A DNA stretch of 64,000 bases from CAZFAP01 sp964516325 (GTDB lineage: Bacteria > Auribacterota > JABMQX01). Shown piece after piece: positions 35,699-44,822 of the stretch. Position 1 is the first letter of the stretch. Each line of letters opens with the position of its first letter. The notes under the pieces were generated by a model. The model did no database searches. It had not been told where the DNA came from and saw only the letters and a program-made list of their open reading frames with translations. The stretch is from NCBI GenBank assembly GCA_964516325.1, contig CAZFAP010000002.1, forward strand, positions 1-64,000. The letters are read 5' to 3'. Position numbers and translations under genes: made by a program.

Positions 35699-37114
35699 AT
35701 GAGAACGCTCACTGCATTTACCGCGATTGTCATGACGCTCGGCGTGTCCGCCGCCGTGTTCTTCACAACCGGGGCGTTTGGGGGCGATTCCGACGGCGGA
35801 CGGGTTGTTTATCCTCTGAAAATCAGCGAAAACAAACGGTACCTCGTTGACCAGAAGAACAAACGGTTCCTCTATCACGCGGACACGGGGTGGCTGCTCT
35901 TCCACAAGCTCACGCAAGAGGAGGTCGAGGAATATCTCGAGAACCGACGGGAGAAAGGTTTTAACACAATTCAGGTGCAACTCCTCGGGTGGCAAACCGA
36001 CCTCACGAACCGCGAGGGGCATCATCCGCTGGCGGTTCAGAACGACCTGTCCAAACCGAACGAAGTTTTCTTCGCGCACATGGACTGGGTGATTCGCAAA
36101 GCGGGCGAGAAGGAAATTCAATTGACCATTGCGCCGGCGTGGCTCGGCAGCGGGAAGAGCGGCTGGAAGGACATCATGAAAGCGAATGGGCCTGAGAAGT
36201 GTCGCGAATTCGGTCGCTACCTCGGACGCCGTTACAGGGATTTCCCGAACATTATGTGGTTGATGAGCGGCGACCGCGACCCGGGCGAATACAGGCAGGT
36301 GGTGAACGCGCTCGCCGAGGGAATTAAAGAGACAGACCCGAGCCATCTGATGACCGCTCACGCCGGCTCGCCCATGTCCGCCACACAACAGTACCCCACC
36401 GAGAGCTGGCTCGACGTCAACACGACGTACTCCTACTCGCCAAACATCACCAGCGTGGGGCGACCGCAGTTCCACGTCTATGCGGCATCGCTCGCGGACT
36501 ACAATCGCACACGGGGCAAGCCCTTTTTCCTCGTCGAGAGCACCTACGAAAACGAGCGCAACTCGAAGCCGCAATGGATCAGGCGACAGGCGTACTGGTG
36601 CATTCTCAGCGGCTCGACGGGACAAGCAATTGGAAATCACCCGATCTACGAGTTCGCCCCGGGATGGCAGAAGGAGATGGAGAATCACGCCTCGCGGGAT
36701 ATGGCGCGGCTCTACCGATTGTTCAGCAGCCGCGAATGGCATAAGCTCGTGCCCGACCAGAAACATGAGGTTCTCGTCGCGGGTTATGGCACGTTTGACG
36801 GCGCGGCGAACAAGAATGAGAATCACGTTGCGGGATTTGATTGCGTCACCGCGGCGGTTGCCAGTGACGGCAGTCTCCTCATTGCCTATGTCCCCACTGT
36901 GCGAACCGTCGCTGTGGACATAAGTAAACTCTCCGGCAAAATAACCGCAAGCTGGTTTGATCCGACGAGCGGCGAATATCTTCCCGTCCCCGGCACACCA
37001 TCCGAGAACATCGGCAAGCGAGAGTTTACCCCGCCGAGCAAGAACGCCTCCGGCGATGAGGATTGGGTTCTCGTGATTGAGGGAACCTCCGGAAGCTCTC
37101 CCGTTGCGAACTGA
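35699..37114 (+). CDS. Exported apiosidase-like (DUF4038) glycoside hydrolase with C-terminal sandwich
   Basis: DUF4038 enzymes are clan GH-A barrels, some of which release apiose from pectin side chains; the specificity here is not known. The ATG at 35699 has TAGGAGCT upstream, while the ATG at 35672 has none, so the shorter form (471 residues) is preferred. Signal: TAFTAIVMTLGVSAAVFFTTG. Core: RFLYHADTGWLLFHKLTQEEVEEYL, GFNTIQVQLLGW, NIMWLMSGDRDPGEY and FFLVESTYENERNS, whose Asp/Glu residues are candidates for catalysis. The C-terminal DCVTAAVASDGSLLIAYVPT segment matches the small sandwich usually attached (PF12904-like). Confidence 0.85.
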   Translation: MRTLTAFTAIVMTLGVSAAVFFTTGAFGGDSDGGRVVYPLKISENKRYLVDQKNKRFLYHADTGWLLFHKLTQEEVEEYLENRREKGFNTIQVQLLGWQTDLTNREGHHPLAVQNDLSKPNEVFFAHMDWVIRKAGEKEIQLTIAPAWLGSGKSGWKDIMKANGPEKCREFGRYLGRRYRDFPNIMWLMSGDRDPGEYRQVVNALAEGIKETDPSHLMTAHAGSPMSATQQYPTESWLDVNTTYSYSPNITSVGRPQFHVYAASLADYNRTRGKPFFLVESTYENERNSKPQWIRRQAYWCILSGSTGQAIGNHPIYEFAPGWQKEMENHASRDMARLYRLFSSREWHKLVPDQKHEVLVAGYGTFDGAANKNENHVAGFDCVTAAVASDGSLLIAYVPTVRTVAVDISKLSGKITASWFDPTSGEYLPVPGTPSENIGKREFTPPSKNASGDEDWVLVIEGTSGSSPVAN

Positions 37115-37196
37115 GGGGCGGCGAGGCGCGGAAGAGGCCCGGGGTGGTCATCAGCGCGATGGCGAAGGCAACGGTCTCACGAAACAGGCGATTCCG

Positions 37197-38732
37197 TCAC
37201 TCGAGTTCAGGGGGGACATTCCCGTAGGACCACGGCGCCTGAAAGGGTGGCGCCTTTGGCGCAGTGGGCAGTTTCCCGGGCGTCATTTGCCGAGCTAACT
37301 CGAGGGCTGACTCGACCATCTGCCGCCCCGCGGTGATTTCCAGATTGCTGTAGCTGGTCAATCTCGTTTCGTAACCACCGCCACCTTTGCCAAAGGCCCC
37401 TTCGGTCGGAACGTAACCCACGCAGCCGTTGCCGAAGGTGACGGGGAAAGTGAACGGGAAGGGGCTTCTGGATTTCATATCGAGACCAAACTGGCAGAAC
37501 ATTTCTGCCGGGTTTGCCAGGAAGACCGCCGGACCAACCTGGATCGCCTGTATTTCCACATCTGCGACCGGCTCGTTGCGGAGCAACGCGTCGAGCAACA
37601 CGATTTCCTTTGCGAACGTCCACTGCGTATGCCCGACCTCCTTGGGGTCCTTTTTGACCAAGTCGGTGCAGGCTCCGACGCGTTCCGGGTCAGGGGCACG
37701 CCGCTTGATGTGCAGGACGGTGGACCGGGCATCTACCGGAGTCAAATCCCCACGCTCGATGGACAGAATCACCTTCACCGCTTCGGCGCCGACGCGCCCA
37801 CCGACGAGGTGAGCCCATCGTTCGCCTCCCAGAGAGGCGCGAGGGCTCAGGTTGTCCACCTGTGTCACGTCGCCGGAGGCGCCGGGGAGAAAGACGACTA
37901 TGGCGTCTTGCCCCATGGCACCGCGAACGGTCTGCTCGATGTAATAAATGTAATTGGCGGATATACCTCCGGGGCTGGTCGTCGCATGGCATGCAAAGTT
38001 GACCACGCAGCCGAGAAATTTCCCGTTTCTGTCCCAGGCACCGACGACGCCGACCTCCGGGTCCGTCGAACCAGCAGGCTCTACGATGTCCGGATTCCCC
38101 TGTCCGGGGTGAGTATAGGTTAGACCATTCTTCATCCGAAACCGGCGGTTGAAAGCGACCCTGTCCTCGATTCCCTTCCCCACGCCGCAGAGAGCGCCCA
38201 CGCGAGAGGCGTCCGCCTGATAAACCGCCGCCACAATTTGCTTCTCGACGTGGGCAACATAATCCGGGTCGGCACAGGACGACTTTTCATAAGCGAGAGA
38301 TTGGACCAACGGCGACGCATGATCGTATTCGCCGGGGAGAATCATGCCCGTCGGACCCGACGAATGGGAGTGGGAGGCAGCGATGAGAACGGCCTGCGGC
38401 GGAATCCCGCATTTCTCTCGGATTGCTTTGCGGGCTGCCTCGACGAGGGGCCGCCGTACAAGGAGGGCGTCCAGACTCACTAACGCCACCTTTGTTTTGC
38501 CGTCGTCGAAGACCGCCGCTCGGACCTTGCAGGGATCGTGGACCGTTTGGTGATAGGCTTTGCCATATCCGCCCGGACACTCCATCCCCACTTTCGGCGT
38601 GATGTCGGCCTCAGCGAAACCTACCTTCATCGAAGGTGCGGTCGTCTCGGCGGCCGGCCGCCCGCCGAGGGGCTGTACGACAAGCAACAGCAAACAGATC
38701 AACCCTGCAGCAGCGCGATGGACCTTCTTCAT
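37197..38732 (-). CDS. Exported neutral ceramidase-fold protein, catalytic Ser replaced (paralogue 1)
   Basis: A 511-residue protein of the neutral/alkaline non-lysosomal ceramidase N-terminal family. The ATG at 38732 follows AGGAGA at six bases; signal RAAAGLICLLLLVVQPLGG. KVGFAEADITPKVGMECPGGYG, VALVSLDALLV and the metal-site region IAASHSHSSGPTG are clear. In known ceramidases the nucleophile is Ser of GDVSPN; here the matching region is PGASGDVTQVDN, with Thr in that place, so ceramide hydrolysis is not supported. Such PVC proteins may act on other amides or sugars. It ends a four-gene minus-strand run (DegT, Gfo, Tat-Gfo, this gene). Confidence 0.8.
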   Translation of the reverse strand: MKKVHRAAAGLICLLLLVVQPLGGRPAAETTAPSMKVGFAEADITPKVGMECPGGYGKAYHQTVHDPCKVRAAVFDDGKTKVALVSLDALLVRRPLVEAARKAIREKCGIPPQAVLIAASHSHSSGPTGMILPGEYDHASPLVQSLAYEKSSCADPDYVAHVEKQIVAAVYQADASRVGALCGVGKGIEDRVAFNRRFRMKNGLTYTHPGQGNPDIVEPAGSTDPEVGVVGAWDRNGKFLGCVVNFACHATTSPGGISANYIYYIEQTVRGAMGQDAIVVFLPGASGDVTQVDNLSPRASLGGERWAHLVGGRVGAEAVKVILSIERGDLTPVDARSTVLHIKRRAPDPERVGACTDLVKKDPKEVGHTQWTFAKEIVLLDALLRNEPVADVEIQAIQVGPAVFLANPAEMFCQFGLDMKSRSPFPFTFPVTFGNGCVGYVPTEGAFGKGGGGYETRLTSYSNLEITAGRQMVESALELARQMTPGKLPTAPKAPPFQAPWSYGNVPPELE

Positions 38733-38765
38733 CTCCAATCTCCTATGCCTACACGTCTCTCCCGT

Positions 38766-40145
38766 TCACCCACGCCCAACGGGCTTCGTCAGGGAACGAG
38801 GACGATTCTGCTCCCACATCTGCCAGCGATCAAACTCCGCTTTGCCGGGCATTGCCGTCGGGTAGATGCCGGTCGCTTCGGGCTTGACCGGCGGCTCGAC
38901 ATCCCAACCATAGCAAGGGAGAGCAAAGGACCGTTTGGATTCCATCGCCTTCTCCCACAGGACGGTTTGACCCGAATAGGAAGCCATTTGGGCGACGATA
39001 GCAAGCATGGTGCTCAGGCACATGTAGTGGCCATCGTTGATCGGCTTGCCGGAACGAAGCGAGTCAAACAGCTCCTGGTGCTCGACGTCGTACATGTTGC
39101 CCTTGGGGGCTTCGTAATGCCAGGGTTTCTCTCCGTCGATCCGATAATCCAGCAGGTCGCACCACCCTTTCGTCCCCATGATGAAGTCGGAGGTGTCGTC
39201 ATAGCAGTCGGGCATGTCGCGGGTCAGCCCGAAGACTCGCACACCGTTCGGGTACTCAAACACGACGGCTTGGTGGTCAAACTGATCGCCGTATTTTGGA
39301 TCCAGGCAAACCTGCCGACCGCCCATGCCCCAGGCCTTGATGGGCGGCTTGTCGCCCAGAGCCCACGAGGCTTTGTCGAGGCTGTGAATCAACTGCTGAG
39401 CGGTCTGGTCGCCGGAGAGCCAGTTGAAGTGATACCAGTTGCGCATCTGATATTCCATTTCCGTCCACTCTGGCTGCCGTTCCCGTACGATGTAGGGTTG
39501 CGTGACGTACGTCTCCTGGATCGCCACGATTTCGCCGATAGCGCCGTCGAGCACTCGCTTCATCGTCTCGCGAACGCCGGGGTCGTATCGCCAGCAAAGA
39601 CCGGACACGATGCTCAAGCCTTTGTTTTTCGCCTCCTCAGATGCAGCCATGGACACTTTGAGTCCGGGGACGTCAATGCCGTGCGGCTTCTCGCAAAAGA
39701 CGTGCTTGCCAGCATCCACGCAAGCCTTGAGCATGACAGGATGGAAATGGGAAGCCGCGGCGAGGAGCACGACATCTACACCGCTTTGGATCAAATCCTC
39801 GTAGGCATCGAAACCGACGAAGCACTGGTTGTCGTTCACCGCGACCTGGTCGGGCCTTCCTGCTTTCAATTGCCTGCGGCTGAGTTCCAACCTGTCGCGG
39901 AAGACGTCCGCCATGGCGACGAGCTGGATGTCCTTGCCCGCGTTCATGGCGTTGACGGCAGCACCGGTGCCACGACCGCCGCAGCCAACAAGGCCGACCT
40001 TGATGGTCCCGCTGCCGGCGGCATGGGCGCCCCGTTCGACAGGGAACTGAGCAGCCAGTGCGCCCGTCGCCAGCACGGCAGAAGTTTTCAGAAACTCTCG
40101 ACGGGTGCTCCTGGGAACGTTCGGAGATACCTTCTTCTCCTTCAT
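38766..40145 (-). CDS. Tat-exported Gfo/Idh/MocA family oxidoreductase (D)
   Basis: 459 residues; the start at 40145 follows AAGGAG at ten bases. Tat signal STRREFLKTSAVLATGALAA. IKVGLVGCGGRGTGAA binds the dinucleotide; CEKPHG (about 152-154) holds the catalytic Lys; GDQTAQQLIHSLDKASWAL holds the catalytic His (about 254) with a Gln-Gln pair in place of the usual Gly-Gly. This is a third subgroup, unlike A/C and B/F. The stop lies 33 bp before the ceramidase-fold gene, and it starts 34 bp after the cytosolic oxidoreductase E, so it is inside a probable operon. Confidence 0.9.
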   Translation of the reverse strand: MKEKKVSPNVPRSTRREFLKTSAVLATGALAAQFPVERGAHAAGSGTIKVGLVGCGGRGTGAAVNAMNAGKDIQLVAMADVFRDRLELSRRQLKAGRPDQVAVNDNQCFVGFDAYEDLIQSGVDVVLLAAASHFHPVMLKACVDAGKHVFCEKPHGIDVPGLKVSMAASEEAKNKGLSIVSGLCWRYDPGVRETMKRVLDGAIGEIVAIQETYVTQPYIVRERQPEWTEMEYQMRNWYHFNWLSGDQTAQQLIHSLDKASWALGDKPPIKAWGMGGRQVCLDPKYGDQFDHQAVVFEYPNGVRVFGLTRDMPDCYDDTSDFIMGTKGWCDLLDYRIDGEKPWHYEAPKGNMYDVEHQELFDSLRSGKPINDGHYMCLSTMLAIVAQMASYSGQTVLWEKAMESKRSFALPCYGWDVEPPVKPEATGIYPTAMPGKAEFDRWQMWEQNRPRSLTKPVGRG

Positions 40146-40179
40146 AATTGGGTGTCTCCTTGTCATATCCTTGCTTGGT

Positions 40180-41286
40180 TTAGGTTCGCTCTGTAACAGA
40201 AGTGGGACAACGAGTCGAATTGACCGAAACGCTCCTCGTTTGCACGTTCATCATGACTTTCTTCTTGTACGACGCATAGGCTTTTTTGGTCAGTTCCAAG
40301 ATGCGCAACGCGTTTTCCGCGTTATTGATCTCGGGCGGGCGACCGCGCAGGATGCAGTCGGCGAAATACTCACACTCAGCCGTGTAAGGGTTCACCTTCG
40401 GGAAGGGGATACGTTGGAACCGGCGCTGGACGTCCTTGTTCTGCTGGGCGTCGTACCCCGCATCGCCGAGCCCGAAAATGCCTTCGAGCTTTCCGCCTTG
40501 ACTTTGGCCAATCGTCCCCTCGCTGAGGATAGCTCCCTGTGACCCGTAAATTTCGAGGCGAGTGCGGCTCGCTTCGTCGGGGATGCAATAGAAACAATCC
40601 ACGGTGGCGTGCGCGTGCGATTTGAACTCGAGGAGCGTCGTCGAGGCATCTTCTGATTTGTAGTTGTGAACGAGATTGCCAGTCATGGCGACAACACGCC
40701 GAGCGGGCCCGGCGAAATACTCGAGGAGATCGTAGAGGTGCGTCGCCATGTCAATGAGCGCGCCTCCGCCGCTGGTCTTGGGGTCCTGCCGCCAGGCGCC
40801 TTCGACCGGCGGATACCAGCAGGACAACTGGGCACGCATGTAAACGATTTTCCCGAGGCGTCCCTGATCAATCAGCTCTCTGATCTTGGCGTGGGCGCCA
40901 TGGAACTTCATCATGTAGCCCTCTTGCAGAAAAACTCGGCGCCGACGGCACGCGGCCACGGCGGCTTGAGCCTCTTTCAGGTTTCTTGCGAGGGGCTTCT
41001 CGCAAAGGACATGCTTGCGGGCTTCAGCAGCCATTTCGATTTGCCGAGCGTGACAATACACCGGGGAAGCGATATAGACTGCCTCGACTTCGGGGTCGGC
41101 GAGCAAGTCCGCCTCCCGGGTGTAGGCCCTTGCAACACCGAATTGCTCGGCGATGCGCTCGATGTTCACCGGGTCCATGACCGCCACGAGCCGACAGTTC
41201 TTTGCCTTCAGCATCCCCGGCATCGTCTTGCGGTAGGCAATTCCCCCCGCGCCGATGACGCCGAAATTGACTCGTTTATCACGCAT
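40180..41286 (-). CDS. Cytoplasmic Gfo/Idh/MocA family oxidoreductase (E)
   Basis: 368 residues, no signal, so cytosolic. GGAG is eight bases before the ATG. NFGVIGAGGIAYRKTMPGM is the dinucleotide site; CEKPLA (96-98) carries the catalytic Lys; GGGALIDMATHLYDLLEYF is the fully canonical Asp-x3-His motif (Asp179, His183). It resembles 1,5-anhydro-D-fructose reductase and inositol dehydrogenase-type enzymes more than the Tat-exported copies do. Being between a DegT aminotransferase and a Tat-exported oxidoreductase suggests it makes or reduces a keto-sugar or keto-cyclitol. Confidence 0.9.
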   Translation of the reverse strand: MRDKRVNFGVIGAGGIAYRKTMPGMLKAKNCRLVAVMDPVNIERIAEQFGVARAYTREADLLADPEVEAVYIASPVYCHARQIEMAAEARKHVLCEKPLARNLKEAQAAVAACRRRRVFLQEGYMMKFHGAHAKIRELIDQGRLGKIVYMRAQLSCWYPPVEGAWRQDPKTSGGGALIDMATHLYDLLEYFAGPARRVVAMTGNLVHNYKSEDASTTLLEFKSHAHATVDCFYCIPDEASRTRLEIYGSQGAILSEGTIGQSQGGKLEGIFGLGDAGYDAQQNKDVQRRFQRIPFPKVNPYTAECEYFADCILRGRPPEINNAENALRILELTKKAYASYKKKVMMNVQTRSVSVNSTRCPTSVTERT

Positions 41287-41358
41287 AATCGAATCTCCAA
41301 ATTGACTTCGTGACCATGAAAAGCGGTTCAGTCTTCGGGTTCGCGACTGGGGAATACT

Positions 41359-41430
41359 CTGACAGGATTTACAGGATAACCAGGATGACCTCCTGAGTCT
41401 CCTCTATCCTGCACATCCTGTCATCCCGTC
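41359..41430. repeat. Dispersed short repeat, GACAGGAT family
   Basis: TGACAGGATTTACAGGAT with a third unit CCAGGATGA, then inverted units ATCCTGCACATCCTGTC. The 17 bases GACAGGATTTACAGGAT are identical to the reverse complement of 4690-4706. It lies between oxidoreductase E and the aminotransferase gene. Confidence 0.7.
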
Positions 41431-41482
41431 AGAAAACCGTTTCAGCGGGTTGGGTCTGCCGCCAGGTTTATGACTGTGTCTA

Positions 41483-42772
41483 TCAACTGTACGCTTTGAT
41501 GACCTTCACCAGAGCGGCGGCAATCTCCTTCATGTTTTCTTCGGAATACGTTGGGTATGCAAAGCACGTGAACGTATGCGACTCGTGCCACCTGGCGTTC
41601 GGAACTTCGACCTTCGAATAATCAACGCTCTCCGGGTCAGTGTACTCCCTCGAGGCAAAAGGAAAGCCAGTTCTCCCGAACCCGCGCCTTTCTGTAAAAG
41701 CCTTTTCGGTGTGGCACTGCGGCCAGAAGACTTTCCAACACGGCGCCCCTTCCGCGCAAGAAGCCTCGACGAGTTGTTTTATGTCGCAGCCCATGTTTTC
41801 GATGTCAAGCGAGAAGGCGCAGACGTACCAACCGTTCTGCCGCTGCGGCGTGTCAATCGGCATGTACTTGACCCGCGGCAATTCGGCGAGAGCATCCATG
41901 AGGATGTGCGCGTTCCGGCGACGCCGCGGCATGTTCCACGTGTCCATTCGAGCAAGTTCAGAAAGGCCGATCACCGACTGCATCTCGGTCATGCGGTAGT
42001 TCCAGCCGACGCGATTGTGGATGTACGGCAACTTCTGCTCCAGCTCCAACAGATTCAGTCGCTCTTTGACATCATAACCGTGATCGCGGAAACTACGAGC
42101 CTGCCACGCAAGCTCCTCGTCGTTGGTCGTTACCATTCCGCCCTCGCCGCCGGTCGTAAAGGTCTTATTCTGGCAGAAGCTGCACCCCGCGATGTGACTC
42201 AGTGTTCCCGTCTTTTCCCCCTTGTAAGCTCCGCCAAACGCTTCCGCGTTGTCCTCGATGACATAAAGGTTCTGCTTCTTGGCAAAGGCCGTGATTTTGT
42301 CCATATCGCAGACGTTGCCGTAGAGATGCACCGGCATGATTGCCCTGGTTCGCTTATTGACCAGCTTCTCGGCGGACTCGACGCTGATGCAGTGGTCGTC
42401 GAGGTTCACGTCGGCAAAACGAGGAATGGCGCCCGCTTGAACGACCGAGAAACTCGTGGCGATGAACGTGTAGCTCGGGACAATTACTTCGTCGCCCGGG
42501 CCGATGCCCAGAGCCGACAGGGCGACATGCAAAGCGGCAGTGCCGGTCGCCACGCTTATTGCGTATTTGCTTCCCTGCCATTCGGCGAACGCCTTCTCAA
42601 ATTCCATCCCTTTCCGTCCGGTCCAGTAGTTGACCTTGCCGGAGCGGAGCACTTCTTCCACGGTCTGAATGGCATTGTCATCGAACTGCGGCCACGGGGG
42701 CAACGGGCCGGAAACGGCTTTGGGGCCACCGTCAATCGCCAGCTTTTTATTCGTTGTGGATTGATTTCTCAT
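41483..42772 (-). CDS. DegT/DnrJ/EryC1/StrS family PLP-dependent sugar aminotransferase
   Basis: 429 residues; the start at 42772 follows AAGGAAGG. It transfers an amino group, usually from Gln or Glu, to a keto-sugar or keto-cyclitol in the cytoplasm. The N-terminal KLAIDGGPKAVSGPLPPWPQF is the style of the scyllo-inosose aminotransferase (StsC-like) branch. VIEDNAEAFGG has the PLP-pyridine Asp174 and FCQNKTFTTGGEGGM the Schiff-base Lys203; both are intact. It begins a probable operon with Gfo E, Gfo D and a ceramidase-fold gene. Substrate identity is an inference from family resemblance only. Confidence 0.9.
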   Translation of the reverse strand: MRNQSTTNKKLAIDGGPKAVSGPLPPWPQFDDNAIQTVEEVLRSGKVNYWTGRKGMEFEKAFAEWQGSKYAISVATGTAALHVALSALGIGPGDEVIVPSYTFIATSFSVVQAGAIPRFADVNLDDHCISVESAEKLVNKRTRAIMPVHLYGNVCDMDKITAFAKKQNLYVIEDNAEAFGGAYKGEKTGTLSHIAGCSFCQNKTFTTGGEGGMVTTNDEELAWQARSFRDHGYDVKERLNLLELEQKLPYIHNRVGWNYRMTEMQSVIGLSELARMDTWNMPRRRRNAHILMDALAELPRVKYMPIDTPQRQNGWYVCAFSLDIENMGCDIKQLVEASCAEGAPCWKVFWPQCHTEKAFTERRGFGRTGFPFASREYTDPESVDYSKVEVPNARWHESHTFTCFAYPTYSEENMKEIAAALVKVIKAYS

Positions 42773-43251
42773 GGGGTCAACCTTCCTTTTTGGGGCAGTC
42801 AACGGAAGACAGGCCGTGTTGGGGGTGGCTGTGTTTTGGTGGGCGCCTCGGCGCGCGGTAACGTCGCCCCGCCATGGCGGGGCTGTCCTGAGGGCGTCCC
42901 GCCCTCAGGAGACTCTCGCGACAGCCACGCATCTCACCCCACAGGACTCAAATCGGGGGCAAGATGCCCCCCCCGCCTCAGGCGAGACAAGATGCTGGCG
43001 ATACGCACACTTCCGACGGCCCGGTTGCCGCCGTAGGCTTCAACGCGCTCATTGGCCCGGCGCCCGGACTCCGTTGGTCTGAAGCACAACAGAGAACTGA
43101 AACCAGCCCCGCTGGGATCGTACCACTGAAATACAGCCGCACGGGGCCGTGTTGATATGCTACGCTGCCGGTCACTAAAAGTGTACAATAAAAAGGTCTG
43201 TGGCTTAATCCACCGCAAACAAAGGACATTGACCCTGCGAGGCATCGAACC
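42773..43251. other. Divergent intergenic interval with palindromes and a hairpin element
   Basis: Between the aminotransferase (minus) and a ceramidase-fold gene (plus). It contains three perfect inverted repeats within 105 bp (42867-42971) and, on the minus strand near 43015-43050, a hairpin element that translates to ALKPTAATG. No gene was recognised. Confidence 0.55.
42867..42971. repeat. Cluster of three perfect inverted repeats
   Basis: CCCCGCCATGGCGGGG (42867-42882, a perfect 16-bp palindrome); CCTGAGGGCG-TCC-CGCCCTCAGG (42887-42909, 10-bp arms); GGGGGC-AAGAT-GCCCCC (42955-42971). The first two are separated by only four bases. Confidence 0.75.
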
Positions 43252-44658
43252 ATGAACCCCAAAACTACTCGAAGCGCCGTCGTATTACTTCTTGCTCTGA
43301 CCAGTTTCTTAGCCCACGGTGGCGAGCTGTGCGTTGGCGCCGCCAGCGTCAAGATTACTCCACCGCTCGGTGTGCCCATGGCTGGCTATTACTTTGAACG
43401 CTCCGCCGAAGGCGTGCACGATGACCTCTACGCGAAAGCCATCGTGCTGGAGAAGGACGGCGTGAAGGCGGCTCTCGTGGCGCTCGACCTTATTTCCGTT
43501 AAGCGGGACATCGTCGAAGCGGCTCGGCGGGAGATCGAGGAAAAGACCGGCATTTCTGCTGACCACGTGATGATCAGCGCCACCCACGCGCACACCGGGC
43601 CGATCCTGAGTGGTGGCTCCGCACGCATTGATGCCCTCGACGGCAAAAAGCCGGTAGCGGAAGAGTTCACAGCATCCCTTCCGAAGTTGATCGCCGAGAG
43701 CGTTCAGACCGCCCGTGCCAGACTGGCGCCGGCAAAAATCGCCGCCGGGCTTGGGCACGAGGACGCGCTCAGTTTCAATCGGCGCTTTCACATGAAGGAC
43801 GGCACGGTGGGTTGGAACCCGGGCAAATTGAATCCGAACGTCATCCGACCCGTCGGGCCGATTGATCCAAGCGTACCGGTGGTTTATTTCGAGAGCAGCG
43901 AGGGCAAGCCCCTCGCCACCTACGTCAACTTTGCGATGCACTTAGACACCGTCGGCGGACTCCAAATCTCCGCGGATTATCCCCATACGCTCAGCCGGAT
44001 ACTCGGCGAATTCAAGGGACAAGAAATGGCGACCCTGTTCACCACTGGGGCCGCTGGCGATATCAACCATCTAAATGTCAAATGGGGTCACCCGCAGAAA
44101 GGGCACGGTGAAGCCGCGCGAATCGGGACCATCCTCGCCGCGGAGGTGTTGAAAACCTTCGAGCACCTGGAATCCCTGGGTCCCAACCCCCTCGCCGCAC
44201 GGAATGAAATCGTCCAGTTGCCGCTCCCAAAGGTTGACCCTGCCGACATGGAAACGGCCCGCGAGGTCGCTGCCCGCCACCGAGACAAGTCAGCCAAGCA
44301 GCCGACGTTCCTGGAAACCGTCAAAGCGTATAAGGTGCTCGACGTGGATGGCCGTCAGGGCAAGCCTCTCGAAGCCGAGGTTCAGGTGATTGCGCTCGGA
44401 CAGGACATCGCGTGGATTGGATTGCCGGGCGAGATTTTCGTCGAGATAGGGCTGGCAATCAAGCGGGCTTCGCCCTTCAAATACACCATCATCGCCGAGC
44501 TTGCCAACGGTTCCGTCGGTTACGTTCCGACGAAGCGAGCTTATTCGGAGGGGAACTACGAGGTCGTTAGCGCGCGGTGCGCAGAGGGATCGGGCGAGAT
44601 GCTCGTGGACAGTGCGCTCCGGATGTTGCGAGAGCTTTACGCCGCCGCCAGACGGTAG
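43252..44658 (+). CDS. Exported neutral ceramidase-fold protein (paralogue 2)
   Basis: 468 residues; signal SAVVLLLALTSFLAHGG. It has the same family blocks as the gene at 37197-38732: GAASVKITPPLGVPMAGYYF, VALVALDLISVKRDIVE, MISATHAHTGPIL, NFAMHLDTVGG, TTGAAGDINHLN and ELANGSVGYVPTKRAYSEGNYE. The ceramidase nucleophile position (GDxS) reads GDIN, with Asn, whereas paralogue 1 has Thr. The shared loss suggests a different reaction or a binding role. It is divergent from the DegT operon and has no close partner downstream. Confidence 0.82.
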   Translation: MNPKTTRSAVVLLLALTSFLAHGGELCVGAASVKITPPLGVPMAGYYFERSAEGVHDDLYAKAIVLEKDGVKAALVALDLISVKRDIVEAARREIEEKTGISADHVMISATHAHTGPILSGGSARIDALDGKKPVAEEFTASLPKLIAESVQTARARLAPAKIAAGLGHEDALSFNRRFHMKDGTVGWNPGKLNPNVIRPVGPIDPSVPVVYFESSEGKPLATYVNFAMHLDTVGGLQISADYPHTLSRILGEFKGQEMATLFTTGAAGDINHLNVKWGHPQKGHGEAARIGTILAAEVLKTFEHLESLGPNPLAARNEIVQLPLPKVDPADMETAREVAARHRDKSAKQPTFLETVKAYKVLDVDGRQGKPLEAEVQVIALGQDIAWIGLPGEIFVEIGLAIKRASPFKYTIIAELANGSVGYVPTKRAYSEGNYEVVSARCAEGSGEMLVDSALRMLRELYAAARR

Positions 44659-44822
44659 TCTGGCACATGCGGTCAATGGGACTCGGCAGCCTGCCGCCTG
44701 CGCCGTGCGAGGATGTCCCTTCTAATGCTTTTGGGCTTGACAGCCTGCGCCACCTCTGACCATTATGGTAGCGAAGTCGCACGGGAAGACCGGTATTCAA
44801 CATATGTCGGAGGGCAATCACA

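Noticed and set aside
38538..40196. Long plus-strand frame (552 codons) opposite the ceramidase-fold and Gfo D genes
   Set aside because: It spans two real minus-strand genes and their gap and shows no family motif.
42978..43379. Minus-strand open frame across the divergent intergenic region
   Set aside because: It runs into the 5' end of the ceramidase-fold gene and ends in a repeat-derived ALKPTAATG tail; no domain.
37197..44658. Calling the two ceramidase-fold genes ceramidases
   Set aside because: The nucleophilic Ser of the family is replaced in both, so the activity is not supported.
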